Origin: Xenorhabdus khoisanae
GTDB taxonomy: Bacteria > Pseudomonadota > Gammaproteobacteria > Enterobacterales > Enterobacteriaceae
Assembly: GCF_001037465.1 (NCBI RefSeq)
Contig: NZ_LFCV01000021.1
Span: forward strand, 1 to 60,821
Length of the DNA: 60,821 nucleotides
Reading direction: 5' to 3'
Shown here: one piece after another, positions 10,693 through 22,458 of the stretch
Layout of the letters: each line of letters begins with the position of its first letter
Position numbering within the stretch: position 1 is the stretch's first letter
Notes under the pieces: generated by a model
Told to the model about the DNA's origin: nothing
The model's database searches: none
What the model saw: the letters and a program-made list of their open reading frames with translations, nothing else
Translations under genes and position numbers: made by a program

Positions 10693-11814
10693 TTAATCAT
10701 TAAAATACCAATAACCGCTATTGACCAAAGCTGTGAGCAGGCTGATAAATCGAACATCATCGATCGCATCGCCCAAAAGTTTGGCGTTGACTTTATCATA
10801 TTGACAGAGCGCATCAGCAGCGTGGATATGAGAAGTATCCATCAACTCTCCATTGACGAAACATTGATCACCGACACGCAGGACGCGCAATCCACTCAAC
10901 CGATTTAGCTCTTCACCCTGTTTCAGCAATTCATAAATCTCGTCACTTTCATAAGGTGGTTCAGGTGGTGCAAGATCCAATTCATGGCGTGATTGCGAGA
11001 TAAATTCACCAAACCAATTCTGGAAAGTTTCGGGTTGTTCTAACAATTCACGCATCATTGAATGCAGTGAATCCAGTTCATTTGTTTGGATCAACGCTGG
11101 GTTATCACGGAATTTCAGGTCAGGATCGCTGTAACGATAGCTGCCTAATTCATTTGCCAGAATATAATCAGCAAATCCACTGAATAACTCACGGGCATTG
11201 GGGGCACGGAATCCGACCGAATAATTCAGCGAGTCTTCAATAGCATAGCCTTCGTGTGGGAAACCCGGTGGAATATAAAGTATATCGCCCGGCAACATTT
11301 CTTCATCGATAATGGCCTCAAAGGGATCAACCTGTAATAAATCAGGATGAGGGCAATGTTGTTTCATTGGGATTTTCTCGCCTACGCGCCAGCGTCGACG
11401 ACCTTTTCCCTGAATGATAAAAACATCATATTGATCAAGATGGGGGCCGACACCGCCACCGGGCACAGAGAAAGAGATCATCAAATCATCCATGCGCCAG
11501 TCAGACAGCACACGGAAAGGCTTCCTAAGTGCAGAAGAGGGGAGATGCCAATGGTTGACGGCCTGTACAAGCAACGACCAGTCTTTCTCGCCTAAATGGT
11601 CGTAGGATTCAAATGGCCCATGGGAAACTTCCCAGCGCCCATTTTTCTGGCTGACCAAACGGCTATCAATTTCATTTTCCATCGCCAGACCCGCCAGTTC
11701 ATCGGGAGAAAGGGGATCGATAAACTGATGGAAACCCTGCTTAATCAGCAATGGTCGTTTTTGCCAATGGTTTTGCAAAAACGCCTGCCAGTCCAGATTC
11801 AGCTGATAATCCAT
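10693..11814 (-). CDS. roxA: Ribosomal protein uL16 3-hydroxylase RoxA (YcfD)
   Basis: 373 aa, identical in length to E. coli RoxA. It is a JmjC-type, Fe(II)/2-oxoglutarate oxygenase that hydroxylates an arginine of 50S protein uL16. The iron triad is H125 and D127 (GPHLDQYDVF) with H187 (PPGFPHEGY). A C-terminal winged-helix part follows the cupin domain. Neighbour of phoQ, as in E. coli. Confidence 0.96.
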   Translation of the reverse strand: MDYQLNLDWQAFLQNHWQKRPLLIKQGFHQFIDPLSPDELAGLAMENEIDSRLVSQKNGRWEVSHGPFESYDHLGEKDWSLLVQAVNHWHLPSSALRKPFRVLSDWRMDDLMISFSVPGGGVGPHLDQYDVFIIQGKGRRRWRVGEKIPMKQHCPHPDLLQVDPFEAIIDEEMLPGDILYIPPGFPHEGYAIEDSLNYSVGFRAPNARELFSGFADYILANELGSYRYSDPDLKFRDNPALIQTNELDSLHSMMRELLEQPETFQNWFGEFISQSRHELDLAPPEPPYESDEIYELLKQGEELNRLSGLRVLRVGDQCFVNGELMDTSHIHAADALCQYDKVNAKLLGDAIDDVRFISLLTALVNSGYWYFND

Positions 11815-11914
11815 GGTGACATCCTGAAGTGAGAAGTGAATTTCGCGCTATTATAACGAATAGTTAACGGCGATATCAGATTTGGTTGAAATATTTCGCG
11901 ATTGTTATGACGAT

Positions 11915-11961
11915 CACTTAACTATCAGTCAGCTAGATATCAGCCACCTAACTATCAGCGA
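11915..11961. repeat. Short tandem repeats at the phoQ 3' end
   Basis: CACTTAACTATCAG (from 11915) and CACCTAACTATCAG (from 11945) frame a third related unit (AGATATCAGC). The first unit carries the phoQ stop codon. It looks like tandem duplication of the gene's last ~15 bases. Confidence 0.55.
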
Positions 11962-13408
11962 CATTGATTTGCTGCACCCGAAATATCACGCTCACTCTGG
12001 CCCCACCAAGTGGGCTATCTTCAATACTGATAGTGCCTGCATATTGCTCGACAATTTCAGAAGCTATCGACAGACCTAATCCTTGCCCTGCTTGCAATGT
12101 ATCAGCTCGTAAACCACGCTGAAAAATCATTTCACGTTTGTCTGGTGGTACACCGGGGCCATCGTCATCAACTATTATGGTGACAGAGTTTTCTCTCATG
12201 GTGGCGGTGACTCTGACAAACTCCAGACAATATTTACAGGCGTTGTCCAGAATACTTCCCATCACTTCCAGAAAGTCATTCTTTTCACCTAACCACGTAA
12301 CTTCAGGAGATACATCCAGCGTAATACTGATGCCTTTATGTTGATAGACTTTCGTCAGCGCACTGATAAGGCTATCCAGCAAAGTTGGGACGGAAGAAAC
12401 TTGTCTGAGGAGCAGGGGATGATCACTGTGCATATTGGCTCGATGCAGATAGTAGCCGATTTGTTGGGATATCCGATCAATTTGCTCAAGCATGATGGGT
12501 TCAGCTTGTTCAATGGTCATTTTTTGTGGGGGACGCAGAGAGCGTAGGGTCGATTGTAGTACTGCTAAAGGTGTTTTCAGGCTATGCGTTAAATCAGAAA
12601 GCGTTGTGTGGTATTTTGCATAGCGCTTACGCTCATTGTTTAATAAGGAATTTAAATTCCTGACCAGTTTTTTTAATTCTGTGGGAGGATTTTCATCAAG
12701 TTTTTCTCGTTCTCCGTTTTCTAAAGAGCTTATTTGAGTAATCAGCGATTTAATGGGACGAAGGCTCCAATCAGCAGCAAGCCAAATGAGTGGAATAACC
12801 AGAAGTAGGTTAGCTATTAACACATACCCAAACCATTCCCAGACCTTTGCTGATTCTTGTACATCCTGTGGCATGATATCAATAATGACGATAGTCAATG
12901 CAGGCAGTCTATCAGTTGCGGGATAAATATTGACCGCAACCGAATAGGTTAACAACACATCATTATCGTCGACTGACTTGTTTGTATCACCTTGATTTGA
13001 CGTTTTATTATAAAGAAAATCTCCTTTTTCTTTGAAATTTGTCTCCAGTTCATGTAAACCATCTTTTTTCAGCCAATTAGGGTCGAGCATTTTTTCCAAT
13101 TCAGGCACATTATTCTGACGCCAGAGTATATTTCCCTTATTGTCATAAATCAGAACTGATAAACGTGGGTTCATGGAAAAATGCTTTGGAATAAGAATTT
13201 CCAGCTTGTTGTTATTCCATTGAGCAAGCGTAAAAAATAAATTACTTTGACTCCGGAGTATAGAGTAAGTTGTTTTATCAAAACTCACTAAATACCCAAC
13301 AATAGCGACAATTCCATATGATAAGGTTAAGGCTAAAATAATTGCTGCCGTTGCTATAAGGAACCGGGTTCTCAAAGAAAGATGTTTTTCAGAGAAATTA
13401 CGCATCAT
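11948..13408 (-). CDS. phoQ: Sensor histidine kinase PhoQ
   Basis: 486 aa, as in E. coli. Inner-membrane sensor of low Mg2+, cationic peptides and acid that phosphorylates PhoP. Two membrane helices flank a periplasmic PDC-like domain (about 45-190). HAMP follows, then the phosphoacceptor His275 in [13 protein letters not shown], the N box DNACKYCLE, and G boxes DDGPGVP and GQGLGLS. The acidic patch, which in E. coli reads EDDDDAE, is only DDND (residues 147-150) before [10 protein letters not shown]. Start overlaps phoP by 11 bases. An alternative start is the next codon. Confidence 0.96.
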   Translation of the reverse strand: MMRNFSEKHLSLRTRFLIATAAIILALTLSYGIVAIVGYLVSFDKTTYSILRSQSNLFFTLAQWNNNKLEILIPKHFSMNPRLSVLIYDNKGNILWRQNNVPELEKMLDPNWLKKDGLHELETNFKEKGDFLYNKTSNQGDTNKSVDDNDVLLTYSVAVNIYPATDRLPALTIVIIDIMPQDVQESAKVWEWFGYVLIANLLLVIPLIWLAADWSLRPIKSLITQISSLENGEREKLDENPPTELKKLVRNLNSLLNNERKRYAKYHTTLSDLTHSLKTPLAVLQSTLRSLRPPQKMTIEQAEPIMLEQIDRISQQIGYYLHRANMHSDHPLLLRQVSSVPTLLDSLISALTKVYQHKGISITLDVSPEVTWLGEKNDFLEVMGSILDNACKYCLEFVRVTATMRENSVTIIVDDDGPGVPPDKREMIFQRGLRADTLQAGQGLGLSIASEIVEQYAGTISIEDSPLGGARVSVIFRVQQINVADS

Positions 13409-14081
13409 GTGGTTTCACGTCAAAACGATATCCTTGACCACGGACAGTGACTATCACCTCTTTGGACCATTCATTCAATATTTTTTTCCTCAATCGTCCC
13501 ATTAATACATCAATGGTATGACTTTCACGTAACTCTGCATCAGGATATAACTGACGCATTAACGACTCTTTACTGACAACCTTGCCATTATTACGCATCA
13601 AGGTTTCAATAATAGTATATTCAAAGGCGGTCAACTTGATATTGGTACTATTGATAGAAAACTCTTTTCGTGAAAGATCAATTAAAAAGGGTGAAATTTC
13701 AACTAATTGTGATGCCAATCCATTATTACGGCGCATTAATGCTTGTATCCGGGCATTAATTTCTTCCAGATGGAAAGGCTTAGTCACATAATCATCTGCT
13801 CCTGCGTTTAACACAGTCGCTTTTTCTTGCCAGCTATCACGAGCAGTAAGGACAAGGATAGGTAAGTTAATCTGCTCATTACGCCAACGGCGTAACATAC
13901 TCAGCCCATCCTCGCCAGGTAAACCCAGATCAACGATAGCAATATCAGGATGACTTTCTTTAAGATAATAATCGGCTTCTTTAGCATTCTCCGCGGCATC
14001 GACTTGATGCCCAATATCCCGCAGTTGTACGGTTAAGTGATGACGAAGTAATGCGTTATCTTCAACAATCAATATCCGCAT
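13398..14081 (-). CDS. phoP: Response regulator PhoP
   Basis: 227 aa OmpR-family regulator (E. coli 223). Receiver domain residues 1-120 with acidic pocket ED, phosphoacceptor D51 ([10 protein letters not shown]), T79 and K101. C-terminal winged-helix domain ends in VRGQGYRFD. It activates magnesium, lipid A and virulence genes; in this window pagP carries a convincing PhoP box. I see no clear autoregulatory box upstream. AAGGA precedes the ATG. Confidence 0.97.
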   Translation of the reverse strand: MRILIVEDNALLRHHLTVQLRDIGHQVDAAENAKEADYYLKESHPDIAIVDLGLPGEDGLSMLRRWRNEQINLPILVLTARDSWQEKATVLNAGADDYVTKPFHLEEINARIQALMRRNNGLASQLVEISPFLIDLSRKEFSINSTNIKLTAFEYTIIETLMRNNGKVVSKESLMRQLYPDAELRESHTIDVLMGRLRKKILNEWSKEVIVTVRGQGYRFDVKPHDA

Positions 14082-14558
14082 AATGATTCCTTATGCTAAT
14101 CAGTAACGTTTACCAAATAAATTTAAAATAGCTAAGTAGTCAATTTCGTCAATAAATATTAAATAAAATTATGGGTAAATCTTTTTATGTGTAACCTAAG
14201 TATAGTAACTATTTAGCCTTTGTTGGTATGTTAATGAGTGAATCATTTAAAAACAAATATTTAGATAGAAATAACAAATGAATTTATAATCTATTTATAT
14301 TTTATATAAGGTTAGGCTGTTTTTGGAGAAATTGCTCTCTGTATTTTAACCTACTGTTCTGCTAGTTTTATTCACTTCTTCAAACCCTGTGGTTATCTAT
14401 GCATTAATCACGGCTCCCAATAGAGAGTCATTTTTGTTTCAGTTCTGTTTCAATACTGAAAACATAAGATTTACAGGTGATTTTTGGTAGGAAGTTCAGC
14501 TAATTAAGAAAATGAGTTAACTGTCGTTGAAGTACAACTTGGGTGAGGCGTATTGAGT
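14082..14558. other. AT-rich intergenic region, phoP-purB
   Basis: Nearly 480 bases without a credible gene. It contains the phoP promoter, not resolvable by eye. A loose pair of TTTCAGT/ACTGAAA arms lies near 14436-14462. The nearest thing to a PhoP box here is too degenerate to call. Confidence 0.5.
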
Positions 14559-14560
14559 AT

Positions 14561-14580
14561 GGGCGGGATATACTCCGCCC
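14561..14580 (-). terminator. GC hairpin after purB
   Basis: GGGCGG (14561-14566) and CCGCCC (14575-14580) form a 6-bp stem 17 bases past the purB stop. It is not followed by a clear T-run on the purB strand, so terminator function is tentative. Confidence 0.45.
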
Positions 14581-14597
14581 ATTTGCATGCAGAAAGT

Positions 14598-16019
<1,422 letters not shown>

Positions 16020-16646
16020 TTAACAACGAGCAAGGATATCTTTTGCCTGTTTGATCAGGCGCTGACGGGAAAACATGATTTGCAGGCGGGTACCGCCAAC
16101 TTGTTTCCATAAAACGGCACTGCGAATGCCCGCCAGTAAAACGGATCTGACTTTTGCCTGAATGAGTGTATTACGTAATACATCAGGTGACCCTGTCACT
16201 TGGATACGAGGCCCTAGTGGACTGATGACATCGACATAAATTCCAGCAAGAGCGTTGAGCATCCCTTCTGACATCGGTTCAAAATAGGCTTGTTGGCGAT
16301 CTAACTGATTGATGCGATTTGCTAATTCATTAGCAGAAGATTGATTTTTATTCAGATGACGTTCCAGAGCCATTAAACCCAGCATATAGCGGGTAAGGTC
16401 GGCAGAAACACCGCTATGTGAACCATTGAACATGCCCAGCATAGCATCGAGGCCAATACGAAGGTTACAGGCATTATTGCCAAAAACATCCAACGTGGAT
16501 GCCGGATTCATATTCAAGATACTGTTGAGCATCATTTCAAAAGCATCATTATCGCACTGGCCTTCATGGGCAAGCTTTTGTACCAGACGACCTGACTGGC
16601 AGATACCTGCCAGCGCCAGTGTAATGTCGTAATAATTTTTAGCCAC
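16020..16646 (-). CDS. hflD: HflD, lysogenization regulator/peripheral membrane protein
   Basis: 208 aa, family-typical. HflD is an all-helical protein that in E. coli binds phage lambda CII and is encoded in the mnmA-hflD-purB cluster, the order seen here. The N terminus ([23 protein letters not shown]) is diagnostic. Only 2 bases separate it from mnmA upstream, so the two are co-transcribed. Physiological role in this host is unknown. Confidence 0.95.
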   Translation of the reverse strand: MAKNYYDITLALAGICQSGRLVQKLAHEGQCDNDAFEMMLNSILNMNPASTLDVFGNNACNLRIGLDAMLGMFNGSHSGVSADLTRYMLGLMALERHLNKNQSSANELANRINQLDRQQAYFEPMSEGMLNALAGIYVDVISPLGPRIQVTGSPDVLRNTLIQAKVRSVLLAGIRSAVLWKQVGGTRLQIMFSRQRLIKQAKDILARC

Positions 16647-16648
16647 AA

Positions 16649-17752
16649 TTACTCCTGTATACGTTGTTCGATCACGCCACCACCGAGACAGACCTCATCT
16701 TGGTAAAACACGGCTGATTGGCCGGGAGTGACGGCGGCAACAGGGCTATCAAAACGAATTTCAATTTTATCTTCGCCTAGCGGAATGATAGTGCAGGGAA
16801 TATCGTGCTGACGGTAACGCGTTTTCACTACACAACGGATTTCTGTCTTCAAGGGTTGGCGATCAACCCAATGAAGTTGCTGTGCAATCAAACCGACAGA
16901 CATCAGGCGAGGGTGTTCATGGCCTTGAGCAACAATCAGCGTATTGTTTTGAACATCTTTATCAACAACATACCATGGTTCTTCACTGCCATCCTTCGTT
17001 CCGCCGACCCCCAATCCTTTACGTTGACCCAGTGTATGGTACATCAGGCCAGAATGCTGGCCGATAGTTTGCCCGTCTACCGTGATAATTGGGCCCGGTT
17101 GGGCAGGCAAGTAGCGTCCCAGAAAATCACGGAACTTGCGTTCACCAATAAAGCAGATACCCGTCGAATCTTTTTTCTTTGCCGTGACCAGACCGAGCTC
17201 TTCGGCAATGCGGCGTACTTCAGGTTTTTCGAGTTCTCCGACGGGGAATAGACTCTTGGCAACCTGCTGGTGACTTAAGGTATATAAAAAATAGCTTTGA
17301 TCTTTATTGCCATCCAGACCGCGAAGTAATTGGCTAATGCCATCTACATCCCGACGACGGACATAGTGCCCGGTTGCAATGTAGTCAGCACCCAAATCCT
17401 CAGCGGCAAACTCTAGAAACGCTTTGAATTTGATCTCTTTATTACAAAGAATGTCCGGATTTGGGGTTCTGCCAGCTTTATATTCAGCAAGAAAATGTTC
17501 GAATACATTGTCCCAATATTCGGCTGCAAAATTGATGGTATGCAGTTCAATGCCCAGCTTGTCACAAACGGCTTGCGCATCGGCAAGATCGGCGGCAGCC
17601 GAGCAATACTCTTCACCATCGTCTTCTTCCCAGTTTTTCATGAACAGGCCAGCTACCTGGTAGCCCTGCTGTTGCAGAAGGTAGGCGGAAACTGATGAAT
17701 CAACACCGCCGGACATTCCGACAATGACTTTTTTCTGGCTGTTATCTGACAT
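16649..17752 (-). CDS. mnmA: tRNA-specific 2-thiouridylase MnmA
   Basis: 367 aa (E. coli 368). Inserts sulfur at C2 of U34 in tRNA for Lys, Glu and Gln, receiving sulfur from the IscS/Tus relay. PP-loop [10 protein letters not shown] lies near residue 12. Catalytic cysteines are in [13 protein letters not shown] and [14 protein letters not shown]-terminal beta-barrel follows. Adjacent to hflD. Confidence 0.97.
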   Translation of the reverse strand: MSDNSQKKVIVGMSGGVDSSVSAYLLQQQGYQVAGLFMKNWEEDDGEEYCSAAADLADAQAVCDKLGIELHTINFAAEYWDNVFEHFLAEYKAGRTPNPDILCNKEIKFKAFLEFAAEDLGADYIATGHYVRRRDVDGISQLLRGLDGNKDQSYFLYTLSHQQVAKSLFPVGELEKPEVRRIAEELGLVTAKKKDSTGICFIGERKFRDFLGRYLPAQPGPIITVDGQTIGQHSGLMYHTLGQRKGLGVGGTKDGSEEPWYVVDKDVQNNTLIVAQGHEHPRLMSVGLIAQQLHWVDRQPLKTEIRCVVKTRYRQHDIPCTIIPLGEDKIEIRFDSPVAAVTPGQSAVFYQDEVCLGGGVIEQRIQE

Positions 17753-17835
17753 GGATATATCTCACTGCGGAAAAAAACAAACGCGATACTTTAGCACGTT
17801 GGCGGCTGTGGTGCATCAAACGTCTCACGTTCTTT

Positions 17836-18312
17836 CTATTCGATTTTTTTATTTATGCGGCCATTTTCAAAAGGGGGACCGTAACTGTCCAACATTGATA
17901 GAGGATACGCCTTGTGCTCTAAGTAACAGCGAATACTTTCAGCGACCAGTGGTGAGCGTAGTTGTGAACTGTTAAGAATTTCTTCTGCGCTTAACCAGTG
18001 GCAGCAATGGATATCATCATCTTGTGGATTGGTATCAATAATTTTTTCCATTTCAACCAAGAACAGAAAACGGATAAATGGCGTTCCGTCGGGAGCAACC
18101 CACTGATATAGCTTCAAAAATGCCTGTGGTTGAGCACAAATCCCTGTTTCTTCCCATAATTCCCGTTCAGCGGCTTCCTGCAATGTTTCTCCGGCTTCAA
18201 GATGACCAGCCGGCTGGTTCCAGAGAGATTTGCCATTGATTAACTCTTCGACAACCAGAAATTTATTTTCTGCGTGTACAATACAAGCAACAGTGATGTG
18301 TGGACTAAACAA
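17836..18312 (-). CDS. nudJ: Nudix phosphatase NudJ
   Basis: 158 aa. Nudix box from G36 to I58 ([18 protein letters not shown], then EETGI). In E. coli NudJ hydrolyses nucleoside tri- and diphosphates and HMP-PP, the thiamine precursor. The start overlaps the end of rluE by 8 bases, so translation is probably coupled. 83 bases separate it from mnmA. Confidence 0.94.
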   Translation of the reverse strand: MFSPHITVACIVHAENKFLVVEELINGKSLWNQPAGHLEAGETLQEAAERELWEETGICAQPQAFLKLYQWVAPDGTPFIRFLFLVEMEKIIDTNPQDDDIHCCHWLSAEEILNSSQLRSPLVAESIRCYLEHKAYPLSMLDSYGPPFENGRINKKIE

Positions 18313-18934
18313 GATTAATTTCTCTCCATTCTCCGGGGGACAATGAGCTTAATTGTATCGAACCCATACTGAAACGAATTAGGCGCAGTGTGGGAAAACC
18401 AACATGAGCAGTCATTCTGCGTACCTGACGGTTACGGCCTTCATATAGCGTTATCTTGAGCCAGCTTACGGGAATATTTTTTCGCTCTCGAATGGGCGGC
18501 GTCCGTTTCCAGAGCCATTCTGGTTCTTCCACTCGTTCTGCACCGGCAGGTAGCGTCGGGCCATCTTTTAACGTGATGCCATTGCGCAGCTTACCCAAAG
18601 CTGCTTCATCAGGAATGCCTTCTACCTGAACATAATAAACTTTAGCTGTTTTTTTGTGAGGTTGAGTCAACCTGGCTTGCAATTTACCGTCATTGGTTAA
18701 CACGAGTAATCCTTCGCTATCGCGATCCAAACGACCTGCGGCATAAACATCAGTAAATGGAATAAAATCTTTTAACGTTGTTCTTCCCATTTCATCGGTG
18801 AATTGGGGAAGAACATCATAAGGTTTGTTAAAGATTAATACCCGACGAGGACCTGTTAATTTTTTTATCGTATTGTTATTTTTTCTTTGGCTGAATCGGT
18901 TAAGTTGGCGTTTTTTAAAAGAGATATTTGTCAT
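18305..18934 (-). CDS. rluE: 23S rRNA pseudouridine synthase RluE
   Basis: RsuA-family enzyme that makes pseudouridine 2457 of 23S rRNA. The catalytic motif [17 protein letters not shown] is clear, and the C-terminal block [23 protein letters not shown] is standard. The start is uncertain. The frame is open to an ATG at 19009 (234 aa); I choose the internal ATG at 18934 (210 aa) to leave room for the divergent icd promoter, though neither has a strong ribosome site. Confidence 0.92.
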   Translation of the reverse strand: MTNISFKKRQLNRFSQRKNNNTIKKLTGPRRVLIFNKPYDVLPQFTDEMGRTTLKDFIPFTDVYAAGRLDRDSEGLLVLTNDGKLQARLTQPHKKTAKVYYVQVEGIPDEAALGKLRNGITLKDGPTLPAGAERVEEPEWLWKRTPPIRERKNIPVSWLKITLYEGRNRQVRRMTAHVGFPTLRLIRFSMGSIQLSSLSPGEWREINLV

Positions 18935-19074
18935 GATAAGCCATCGTGAAAAATTAGGGTACGTATTATACCTTAAATCTGTGACCATTGGCGTTTGCAG
19001 AATATTCAAGTAGTATTGACACGTCCCTTACAAAAATTTAACAAGGCATTGCGTTTATTTGAAAGGAGAGGTTA

Positions 19075-20328
19075 ATGGAAAGCAAAGTAGTTGTTCCGGC
19101 GGAAGGTAAAAAAATTACTATCGATGCCAAAGGTAAATTAAATGTTCCGAATAACCCTGTAATCCCTTATATCGAAGGGGATGGCATTGGTGTTGATGTT
19201 ACGCCGGTCATGCTGAAAGTTGTGGATGCTGCTGTTCAGAAAGCGTATAGCAGCGAGCGCAAAATTTCTTGGATGGAAATCTACACAGGTGAAAAATCCA
19301 CACATGTTTATGGTAAAGATGTTTGGTTGCCAGATGAAACACTGGATTTGATCCGTGAATACCGTGTTGCTATCAAAGGCCCTCTGACAACGCCAGTTGG
19401 TGGCGGCATCCGCTCGCTGAATGTGGCACTGCGTCAGCAATTGGATCTGTATGTCTGCCTGCGCCCGGTTCGTTACTATCAAGGTACGCCAAGCCCTGTT
19501 AAACAGCCTGAGCTGACTGATATGGTCATTTTCCGCGAAAATGCTGAAGATATCTATGCGGGTATCGAGTGGAAAGCCGGTTCAGCGGAAGCGGACAAGG
19601 TCATCAAATTCCTGCAAGATGAAATGGGTGTTAGCAAAATTCGTTTCCCTCAACAGTGTGGCATCGGCGTGAAGCCTTGCTCAGAAGAGGGCACTAAACG
19701 TTTGGTACGTGCTGCAATTGAATACGCTATTGATAATGATCGTGACTCCGTGACTCTGGTTCATAAAGGCAACATCATGAAGTTCACTGAAGGTGCCTTT
19801 AAAGATTGGGGTTATGAATTGGCCCGCACTGAATTTGGCGGAGAACTGCTGGATGGCGGCCCGTGGGTTAAGATCAAAAATCCTAAGAGTGGCAAAGACA
19901 TTATCATTAAGGATGTGATTGCAGATGCTTTCCTGCAACAAATCCTGCTTCGCCCTGCTGAATATGACGTTATCGCTTGTATGAACCTGAATGGTGACTA
20001 TATTTCTGATGCATTGGCTGCGCAAGTCGGCGGTATCGGTATCGCCCCGGGCGCAAACATTGGTGACGAGTGTGCATTGTTTGAAGCAACACACGGTACT
20101 GCACCTAAATATGCGGGTCAGGATAAAGTCAACCCGGGTTCTGTCATTCTCTCCGCTGAGATGATGTTGCGCCACATGGGATGGTTCGAGGCTGCCGACT
20201 TAATCGTTAAAGGCGTTGAAGGTTCCATTGCTGCCAAGACCGTAACTTACGATTTTGAGCGTCTGATGGAAGGTGCTAAGCTACTGAAATGTAGCGAGTT
20301 TGGTGATGCAATTATCTCTCACATGTAA
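19075..20328 (+). CDS. icd: NADP-dependent isocitrate dehydrogenase
   Basis: 417 aa, nearly collinear with E. coli Icd. Converts isocitrate to 2-oxoglutarate in the TCA cycle. The [10 protein letters not shown] nucleotide region, the phosphorylatable Ser114 ([13 protein letters not shown], target of AceK in E. coli), and [17 protein letters not shown] are all present. AAAGGAGAGG precedes the ATG. The icd 3' end is a well-known integration site (e14, phage 21) in E. coli, relevant to the island that follows. Confidence 0.98.
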   Translation: MESKVVVPAEGKKITIDAKGKLNVPNNPVIPYIEGDGIGVDVTPVMLKVVDAAVQKAYSSERKISWMEIYTGEKSTHVYGKDVWLPDETLDLIREYRVAIKGPLTTPVGGGIRSLNVALRQQLDLYVCLRPVRYYQGTPSPVKQPELTDMVIFRENAEDIYAGIEWKAGSAEADKVIKFLQDEMGVSKIRFPQQCGIGVKPCSEEGTKRLVRAAIEYAIDNDRDSVTLVHKGNIMKFTEGAFKDWGYELARTEFGGELLDGGPWVKIKNPKSGKDIIIKDVIADAFLQQILLRPAEYDVIACMNLNGDYISDALAAQVGGIGIAPGANIGDECALFEATHGTAPKYAGQDKVNPGSVILSAEMMLRHMGWFEAADLIVKGVEGSIAAKTVTYDFERLMEGAKLLKCSEFGDAIISHM

Positions 20329-20350
20329 TTGATTGCGTAACTGAATAGAT

Positions 20351-20382
20351 AACGGGAGCTTAATGGTTCCCGTTTGTTTTTA
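20351..20382 (+). terminator. icd terminator
   Basis: AACGGGA (20351-20357) pairs with TCCCGTT (20368-20374), followed by TGTTTTT. Placed 22 bases past the icd stop. Confidence 0.85.
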
Positions 20383-20489
20383 GTTCTATACAATTTCTTG
20401 GAGTGAATATCCAATAATGGCTTATACTCATTAATAACTCATCTAATTATGGTGTGCTTATGTGGAACAGCTATCCCCAGAGAGGAAAT

Positions 20490-20861
20490 ATGCGGTTATT
20501 AGCAAATTTTCTGTCACCAATAGATGCTCACATTATCTTGGGTAGAATGTTATCAGAAGGCATTTTTGCGGTAGTGATAGATGAAGATATCGTATGGAAT
20601 AACTACATGTGTTCTCAAGCATTTGGAGGGGTGAAACTCCTTGTCCATCATTCTGATATTGAACGGGCAAAAGAGATACTTTTTAAAATTGAAGATAATC
20701 AGTATTTTTTAGATGGAAGACAATCGAGTTTAAAAAAAAGAAAATTATCATCATCTCGATACTCTTTTACGATGCTAATAAACACTTTTTTAGTTCTTTC
20801 TTTGTTTTTGACAACAGGAATAGCTCTACCTTTAAAATTTAATGATTATTCTTCTCTGTAA
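20490..20861 (+). CDS. DUF2007-domain protein with C-terminal membrane helix
   Basis: 123 aa from the ATG at 20490, chosen because GAGGAAAT stands directly upstream; the frame is open to 20454. Residues 1-60 (MRLLANFLSPIDAHIILGRMLSEGI...GGVKLLVHHSDIERAKEIL) look like the DUF2007 'putative signal transducing' fold. This small ferredoxin-like domain is usually linked to membrane helices. One helix is predicted near residues 92-113. Function unknown. First gene of the accessory stretch after icd. Confidence 0.65.
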   Translation: MRLLANFLSPIDAHIILGRMLSEGIFAVVIDEDIVWNNYMCSQAFGGVKLLVHHSDIERAKEILFKIEDNQYFLDGRQSSLKKRKLSSSRYSFTMLINTFLVLSLFLTTGIALPLKFNDYSSL

Positions 20862-21194
20862 TTATAATAGCCTGAATGTGCGGATTTTGACGGTGAGAAT
20901 TCTCAATGTCATGGCGATTTTATATAACAGGGAGGATATCAGGAAAAACAATAAATGGTGCACGTCCGTTATTGGAAATACCTTGTAATAATGGGTGTGA
21001 ACGCAGTTGTAAGGGGTAGAAATTGCATTCTAATTAATTACTAATTGAAATTAAAAACAAACTTATTAAATCATCATGCATATAGTCTAATAAAAATAAA
21101 ATCAAAGAAAATACTGGTAATGACAATAAAACTTGAAGTATGATGCTGCGTCTGCAAAATACAGCTATTCATTAAACCCCACTAACAACTGAAA

Positions 21195-21200
21195 AGGAGA
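21195..21200 (+). promoter_or_regulatory. Strong ribosome binding site for the rtcB2 leader peptide
   Basis: AGGAGA sits 8 bases before the ATG at 21209. It is the best Shine-Dalgarno of the operon, better than that of rtcB2 (AAGG), which argues that the short ORF is really translated. Confidence 0.6.
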
Positions 21201-21208
21201 AATTTATC

Positions 21209-21253
21209 ATGATGACAATAACAATGACTCTTTTCAGGCCAGCCCATAGCTAA
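21209..21253 (+). CDS. 14-codon leader peptide of rtcB2-prfH
   Basis: Encodes MMTITMTLFRPAHS and stops at TAA 21251-21253. The stop codon lies inside the hairpin at 21248-21267, so a ribosome finishing the peptide would open that hairpin. Its Thr/Ile/Met-rich start recalls amino-acid leader peptides such as thrL, but the downstream genes are not biosynthetic. I infer a translation-sensing role; no homologue is known to me. Confidence 0.55.
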   Translation: MMTITMTLFRPAHS

Positions 21254-21297
21254 TTACGAAATTAGTTTTTTCAGTATTGCTTGGCTAGGAAGGCCTG
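21235..21297 (+). promoter_or_regulatory. Nested hairpins: putative attenuator of rtcB2-prfH
   Basis: Outer helix: CAGGCC (21235-21240) with GGCCTG (21292-21297) and AGCC (21241-21244) with GGCT (21283-21286), leaving a 5-base AGGAA bulge. Inner hairpin: AGCTAATT (21248-21255) with AATTAGTT (21260-21267), loop ACGA, followed directly by a T-run to 21271. The inner hairpin plus U-run looks like a weak intrinsic terminator that overlaps the leader stop codon. Confidence 0.55.
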
Positions 21298-21336
21298 ACC
21301 ACACCCTTATTTTTTCATTGATCATAAGGTTGATCT

Positions 21337-22458
21337 ATGGGCAATACTTTGCATTCGGCTGCACCAAACGTACAGCTTATCGTAACAGAAAATACTTGGC
21401 TGGAAGGCAAGGCTATCCAGCAACTTGAAACAACAGCACGACTTCCCGAGATGGTCCGCGTTGTCGGCCTGCCAGATCTCCATCCTGGCAGAGGATATCC
21501 AGTTGGTGCGGCATTTTTTACACAGTCACATTTCTATCCGGCACTTATCGGGAACGATATTGGTTGCGGTATGGCATTGTGGCGAACAGATTTGACATTG
21601 AATAAATGGTCACTGGATAAGCTGGAGAAACGGCTTGGTTCCATTGACGCTCCCTTGGAAGCAGAAGATTTACCTGACGATATACCTGAATATTTTTGCC
21701 ATTCACCGGGAACGATTGGTGGTGGAAATCATTTTGCTGAGTTGCAGCAATTGGATGAAATTTATCAACCGGAATTGCTCGAAACATGGCAACTAAATAA
21801 ACAGCAACTTCTGTTATTGGTGCACAGTGGTTCACGTGGTATGGGGCAAATGATCCTTGAGCAACATGTTCGTGAGCATGGGCATAATGGGTTGGTTGCA
21901 TCAAGTCCACAGGCTCAGAATTACCTTCAGCAACATCAACAAGCGTTGGATTATGCTTGTTTTAACCGACAATTAATTGCTGGAAGAATGCTGAAACGCT
22001 GGCGGGCCAACGGAGAGCATTTGCTTGATGTCTCACATAATTTGCTTACGCCATGTACTATTGGCGGTGTTGATGGCTGGTTACACCGCAAGGGAGCAAC
22101 GCCCGCAGACCAAGGCCCGGTAATTATTCCGGGATCTCGTGGAGATTACAGTTACCTAGTGCAACCGCTACCCAGTGAACAGAGTTTGTTTTCTCTTGCG
22201 CATGGAGCGGGGCGGAAATGGATGCGCGGTGAATGTAAGGAACGCTTAAGCGGGCGTTATAATGCTGTGCAACTTTCTCGTACTGCATTGGGTAGCCGAG
22301 TTATTTGCTTAGATAAACAGTTGATTTTTCAAGAAGCGCCAGAAGCCTATAAACCTATTGATGGCGTAATGGAAGCTATGTTACAGGCTGGTTTAATTCA
22401 ATTGGTAGCGCGGCTGAAACCTGTTCTAACATATAAAACGCGGGGAGGCAATGAGTGA
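21337..22458 (+). CDS. rtcB2: RNA-splicing ligase RtcB2 (PrfH-associated)
   Basis: 373 aa, in the size class of RtcB paralogues paired with PrfH and shorter than housekeeping RtcB (about 408). RtcB joins 2',3'-cyclic phosphate and 5'-OH RNA ends using GTP and Mn2+. Metal and catalytic residues visible are C77 (GNDIGCGM), N131/H132 (GGGNHF), H163 (HSGSRGMG), H234 (SHN) and the guanylylated H289 (LAHGAGRKW). It overlaps prfH by 4 bases (GTGA). Published work on the E. coli operon links it to repair of 16S rRNA cut at the decoding centre. Confidence 0.92.
   Translation: MGNTLHSAAPNVQLIVTENTWLEGKAIQQLETTARLPEMVRVVGLPDLHPGRGYPVGAAFFTQSHFYPALIGNDIGCGMALWRTDLTLNKWSLDKLEKRLGSIDAPLEAEDLPDDIPEYFCHSPGTIGGGNHFAELQQLDEIYQPELLETWQLNKQQLLLLVHSGSRGMGQMILEQHVREHGHNGLVASSPQAQNYLQQHQQALDYACFNRQLIAGRMLKRWRANGEHLLDVSHNLLTPCTIGGVDGWLHRKGATPADQGPVIIPGSRGDYSYLVQPLPSEQSLFSLAHGAGRKWMRGECKERLSGRYNAVQLSRTALGSRVICLDKQLIFQEAPEAYKPIDGVMEAMLQAGLIQLVARLKPVLTYKTRGGNE

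Noticed and set aside
14082-14300. PhoP autoregulatory box before phoP
   Set aside because: The best candidate (ATTTTA-N5-TATTTA on the minus strand) misses the key G residues.
20955-21044. 29-codon ORF (MVHVRYWKYLV...) after the DUF2007 gene
   Set aside because: Ribosome site is too far (about 12 bases), and there is no pairing or context to support it.
20862-21208. Sigma-54 promoter for rtcB2 as in E. coli rtcBA
   Set aside because: No TGGCAC-N5-TTGC pattern at correct spacing; no rtcR nearby.
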